A stretch of DNA of 8,338 nt from Candidatus Competibacteraceae bacterium. Lineage in GTDB: Bacteria; Pseudomonadota; Gammaproteobacteria; Competibacterales; Competibacteraceae. Location of the stretch: NCBI GenBank assembly GCA_020444985.1, contig JAGRHK010000053.1, positions 1 through 8,338 of the forward strand. The letters are read 5' to 3'. The position numbers were made by a program, and so were the translations under genes. Under the pieces are notes generated by a model that saw only the letters and a list, made by a program, of their open reading frames with translations, did not search any database and had not been told where the DNA came from. Position 1 is the first letter of the stretch; each line of letters begins with the position of its first letter. This document shows, piece by piece, positions 6,239-8,338 of the stretch.

Positions 6239-7462
6239 TTATTGAGCCGAGGCTAGCGTAGAAATCGCCCGAATTTCACACTCCAGGAGACCCTTGTCGA
6301 GCAGTATGTCGACCCGGTCGCCAATTTCAGCCTGGTTAGCCTGACGCAGAATCTCTCCGTCTGGGCGCCGGCGCGCAATCGCATAACCGCGATTGAGGGT
6401 TGCCAGGGGACTCAGCGCGTGTAAATGCGCGCTCAACCCCTGCAAGCGCCGGGCGGCTATTTGCAAATGCTGGCGGACGGCGATCAACAGGCGCTGATCC
6501 AGTTCATCCAGCCGCTGAATGCGGTCGTGCAAACGCTGATGCGGGTGCAGGCGCTCCAGCCGGCGGGCCAGTTCGTTCAACCGTTGACCCTGAGCTTCCA
6601 GATGCTGACGCAGCGCACGCGCCAGCTGTTCATCCAGCAACTGAATCTGGCGCAGCCATTCCTGTCGATCAGGACTGGCCAGCTCAGCAGCAGCGGTTGG
6701 CGTGGCAGCGCGCTGGTCAGCGGCGAAATCGGCGATGGTGATGTCGGTTTCGTGACCAATGCCGGTCACCAGCGGAATTGGGCAAGCGTAGATGGCCCGC
6801 GCCACCGTTTCTTCGTTAAACGCCCACAGATCTTCCAGCGAACCGCCGCCGCGCACCAGCAACAGCACATCGCACTCTCGCTGCTCGACAGCTCGTCGAA
6901 TAGCTTGGGCGATGCGCGCCCCGGCGCCAGCCCCTTGCACTGGAACCGGATAAAGCAATACCGGCAAGCTGGGGAAACGACGGCGTAGCGTCGTGAGCAC
7001 ATCGCGCAGCGCTGCGCCGGTCGGTGAAGTGATGACCCCGATGCGTCGGGGCAGACGAGGCAAAGGTTGTTTACACGCTGCTGCGAACAGTCCTTCACGT
7101 TCCAGGCGCAAGCGCAACTCATCGTAAGCCTGCCGCAGCGCCCCGGCCCCGGCTTCTTCAAGATACTCGACGATCAGCTGAAAGTCGCCGCGCGGCTCGT
7201 ATAGGCTGACTCGGCCTCGCACCAGCGCCTGTTGACCATTGCGCAGGCTTTCGCGGAACAGCCCGGCGCGATTCTGGAACAGGGCGCAGCGGATTTGCGC
7301 CTTGGCGTCCTTAAGCGAAAAGTAGAGGTGCCCCGAAGAGGGACGAGACAGGTTGGAAACTTCGCCTTGCACCCAGAGGCTCGAAAAATGATTTTCCAGC
7401 AGCAAACGAGCAGTTTGCATCAGTTCGGAGACAGTACAGATGGTTTGGACAGGAGAGAACAT
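6239..7462 (-). CDS. xseA: Exodeoxyribonuclease VII large subunit
   Basis: This 407-residue protein is the large subunit of exonuclease VII, which with XseB degrades single-stranded DNA from both ends during repair and recombination. The N-terminal OB-fold domain (about 1-100) shows the family pattern VSELMQTARLLLENHFSSLWVQGEVSNLSRPSSGHLYFSLKD-like, with the GEVSN and GHLYF blocks visible. The catalytic domain carries RIGVITSPTGAALRDVL (140-156), LLLVRGGGSLEDLW (200-213), GIGHETDITIADFAAD (234-249) and RAATPTAAAEL (251-261). A Gln/Leu/Arg-rich coiled coil spans about 265-350, followed by the conserved SPLATLNRGYAI (351-362). The length is near the low end for the family, mainly because the coiled coil is short. 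No xseB is present in this window. The ATG has no Shine-Dalgarno sequence; its leader is AT-rich and merges into the heptamer repeats. Confidence 0.97.
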   Translation of the reverse strand: MFSPVQTICTVSELMQTARLLLENHFSSLWVQGEVSNLSRPSSGHLYFSLKDAKAQIRCALFQNRAGLFRESLRNGQQALVRGRVSLYEPRGDFQLIVEYLEEAGAGALRQAYDELRLRLEREGLFAAACKQPLPRLPRRIGVITSPTGAALRDVLTTLRRRFPSLPVLLYPVPVQGAGAGARIAQAIRRAVEQRECDVLLLVRGGGSLEDLWAFNEETVARAIYACPIPLVTGIGHETDITIADFAADQRAATPTAAAELASPDRQEWLRQIQLLDEQLARALRQHLEAQGQRLNELARRLERLHPHQRLHDRIQRLDELDQRLLIAVRQHLQIAARRLQGLSAHLHALSPLATLNRGYAIARRRPDGEILRQANQAEIGDRVDILLDKGLLECEIRAISTLASAQ

Positions 7463-7479
7463 GGCGGTTTTTACTAAAT

Positions 7480-7564
7480 ATTAAACATTAAACATTAAGT
7501 ATTGAGCATTGAACATTAAGCATTAAGTATTGAGCATTAAGTATTGAGCATTAGACTATTGAGC
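7480..7564. repeat. Degenerate tandem array of 7-base repeats (consensus ATTRARY)
   Basis: Twelve head-to-tail units run through this stretch: ATTAAAC, ATTAAAC, ATTAAGT, ATTGAGC, ATTGAAC, ATTAAGC, ATTAAGT, ATTGAGC, ATTAAGT, ATTGAGC, then an 8-base unit ATTAGACT (7550-7557) and ATTGAGC (7558-7564). Variation is confined to transitions, A/G at position 4 and 6 and C/T at 7, plus one unit with an extra base. A 14-base pair ATTAAGT-ATTGAGC occurs exactly three times (7494, 7522, 7536). The array starts 18 bases upstream of the xseA ATG and occupies its leader or promoter region. It is too short-period and lacks spacers to be CRISPR. Confidence 0.9.
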
Positions 7565-7615
7565 ATTTTAATCAGAGTGCCACAAGTGATCCCGATCAAC
7601 CAGAAAATCATTCTG

Positions 7616-7858
7616 AATCGTACTTATGGCAGATTTCGCAACCTCTATTGTTATTACTGGCCGTCCAGCGACGAGCGAGCGCGGTATAGTGAGCCACTGG
7701 ATCATGGATCAGTTGCTAAATATTGAGGAGTTGTCTGTGCTAGCGATGACACTATTGTCAATAGGTAGCGTAATGGGAGTTTATGACCCATTATCCAAGT
7801 CGGAATTCTTTTAGCTATTGTTGGCTCCTGATAAATGTTAAAGTTAATCGTACTATGG
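7616..7858. repeat. Imperfect direct repeats about 230 bases apart
   Basis: AATCGTACTTATGG at 7616-7629 recurs as AATCGTACTATGG at 7846-7858, differing by one T in a short run. Between them lie about 216 bases with no convincing gene. The pair could be duplicated flanks of an old insertion, or chance. Confidence 0.4.
7771..7793. repeat. Perfect 7-base inverted repeat
   Basis: TAATGGG (7771-7777) and CCCATTA (7787-7793) can form a 7-pair stem with a 9-base loop. No T-tract follows directly on either strand, so a terminator is unlikely. It lies midway between the direct repeats at 7616 and 7846. Confidence 0.35.
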
Positions 7859-7860
7859 TA

Positions 7861-7892
7861 TGTCCGACATTGTCGGGACAAGCGGTTATACT
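7861..7892 (+). promoter_or_regulatory. Promoter with overlapping dyad for the DUF4242 gene
   Basis: A -10 box TATACT (7887-7892, 5 of 6 matches) lies 17 bases downstream of CCGACA (7864-7869, 4 of 6 matches to TTGACA). The -35 box is embedded in an imperfect palindrome: TGTCCGACA (7861-7869), T, TGTCGGGACA (7871-7880), which is symmetric except for one extra G. A loop of one base argues for a protein-bound operator rather than an RNA hairpin. A dyad covering the -35 region would suit a repressor. The start codon is about 40 bases downstream of the -10 box. Confidence 0.5.
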
Positions 7893-7933
7893 GGCGGCGA
7901 CTTTATTAATAATAACTTCCTGAGAAAATACAT

Positions 7934-8215
7934 ATGCCTCATTTTATTATCGAACGAGAAATAGCCGGCGTGGGAAGCCTGTCAACGGAAACGCTGGACG
8001 ACATAGCGAAAAAAACTCGCAAAGTTGTAAATGACCCGATGACCAACGTGCGGTGGCTGTATAGCTTTGTGACGGATAACAAGACGTATTGCGTGTATCT
8101 TGCCCCGGATGAAGAAGTATTGCGGCAAAGTTCGGAGCGGGCAGGATTACCGATTAGTCACGTGTCGCGCCTAACTTCAGTACTTGACTCCGCTGTAGAA
8201 AAACTTTCGAAGTAA
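7934..8215 (+). CDS. DUF4242 (SCO4226-like nickel-binding) family small protein
   Basis: This 93-residue protein matches the DUF4242 family, small ferredoxin-like proteins that include the nickel-binding Streptomyces protein SCO4226. Family features are the opening MPHFIIERE, the central WLYSFVTDNKTYCVYLAPDEEVLRQ (41-65, with Cys53), and the ERAGLPISHVSRL segment near the end. It has no signal peptide or membrane helix and should be cytoplasmic. The length is normal for the family. The biological role of these proteins is poorly known, so I assign no reaction, and nickel binding is not confirmed for this member. The ATG follows a weak CTGAGA sequence. It appears to be a single-gene transcript from the dyad promoter upstream, with no clear terminator immediately after. 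Confidence 0.82.
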   Translation: MPHFIIEREIAGVGSLSTETLDDIAKKTRKVVNDPMTNVRWLYSFVTDNKTYCVYLAPDEEVLRQSSERAGLPISHVSRLTSVLDSAVEKLSK

Positions 8216-8221
8216 GAATTC

Positions 8222-8243
8222 TGCAGTGTAGCAGGTTACTGCA
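8222..8243. repeat. Short inverted repeat after the DUF4242 gene
   Basis: TGCAGT (8222-8227) and ACTGCA (8238-8243) form a perfect 6-base stem with a 10-base loop, starting six bases after the DUF4242 stop. What follows is AAATTAAC rather than a T-tract, so as an intrinsic terminator it is weak. Confidence 0.25.
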
Positions 8244-8282
8244 AATTAACCCTGATCAGCTAACTGCTTCAGGACAAGGCAT

Positions 8283-8338
8283 CTTTGACTTCCGCTTCCC
8301 ACATATTGGAATTTTCAATATGTCGGAAGCGGAAAAAG
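8283..8338. repeat. Long hairpin-forming inverted repeat at the window edge
   Basis: A 19-base arm at 8290-8308 (TTCCGCTTCC, then CACATATTG) pairs with 8316-8334 with a single C-C mismatch (8300/8324) around the loop GAATTTT. The match resumes outside: CTTT (8283-8286) can pair with AAAG (8335-8338) after a 3-base bulge (GAC), and the right arm reaches the window edge, so the true element may be larger. Neither strand has a T-tract after the stem, so it does not look like a standard terminator. A dispersed palindromic repeat, a MITE-like end or an mRNA-stabilising hairpin are possible. Confidence 0.75.

Larger units (their letters stand above)
7572..7860. other. AT-rich spacer without a convincing gene
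   Basis: Between the heptamer array and the DUF4242 promoter I find no convincing gene. A 62-codon frame (ATG 7626 to TAG 7814) lacks a ribosome site and family motifs, and uses ATA and CTA codons that the neighbouring genes avoid. The stretch holds a direct repeat AATCGTACT(T)ATGG at 7616-7629 and 7846-7858, and an inverted repeat TAATGGG/CCCATTA at 7771-7793. Confidence 0.45.

Noticed and set aside
6425..6988. Long plus-strand frame (187 aa)
   Set aside because: It lies fully antisense to the highly conserved core of xseA and is explained by that gene's codon bias.
7480..7564. CRISPR array
   Set aside because: The units are 7 bases, contiguous and degenerate, with no spacers.
7626..7814. 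A 62-codon plus-strand frame beginning MADFATSIVITGRPATSERG
   Set aside because: It has no ribosome site, no recognisable motif and codon use unlike the neighbours, and it lies inside a segment bounded by direct repeats. It is not strong enough to call a gene.

Overview
This window looks like ordinary chromosomal DNA of a moderately GC-rich proteobacterium, most likely a gammaproteobacterium. The evidence is the YgfZ/XseA pair, the tRNA-Ser(CGA) with encoded CCA, and a MASE1-PAS-GGDEF protein beside a PilZ protein. I cannot name a genus from sequence alone. There are no transposases, phage genes or CRISPR arrays, and no sign of a large horizontally acquired block.

Layout. At 1-98 there is a possible 5' end of a minus-strand gene running off the window. 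A structured non-coding stretch follows, then a promoter and tRNA-Ser(CGA) at 245-337. Just behind the tRNA, on the plus strand, are an N-formylglutamate amidohydrolase family protein (363-1220) and a membrane-bound diguanylate cyclase, MASE1-PAS-GGDEF (1303-3279). A possible 32-codon ORF (3285-3383) sits in the convergent gap. A co-directional minus-strand block then reads, in transcription order, xseA (7462-6239), a tandem double-PilZ protein (6215-5445), an alpha/beta hydrolase (about 5342-4500) and ygfZ (4429-3368). Upstream of xseA lies an AT-rich spacer of about 470 bases. It contains a degenerate array of 7-base repeats (7480-7564), a pair of near-identical 13-14 base direct repeats, a small inverted repeat, and a promoter with an overlapping dyad for a plus-strand DUF4242 small protein (7934-8215). 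The window ends in a long hairpin (8283-8338).

How the genes relate. The cyclase has an intact GGDEF active site and an RxxD inhibitory site, so it should make c-di-GMP. About 2 kb away, the double-PilZ protein has two complete c-di-GMP binding signatures, so it is a plausible local effector, although it is transcribed from the opposite strand with xseA. XseA (DNA repair) and YgfZ (Fe-S/tRNA modification) are housekeeping proteins. The most unusual material is non-coding: the heptamer array in the xseA leader, the terminal hairpin and the dyad promoter. I do not see a clear new multi-gene system.
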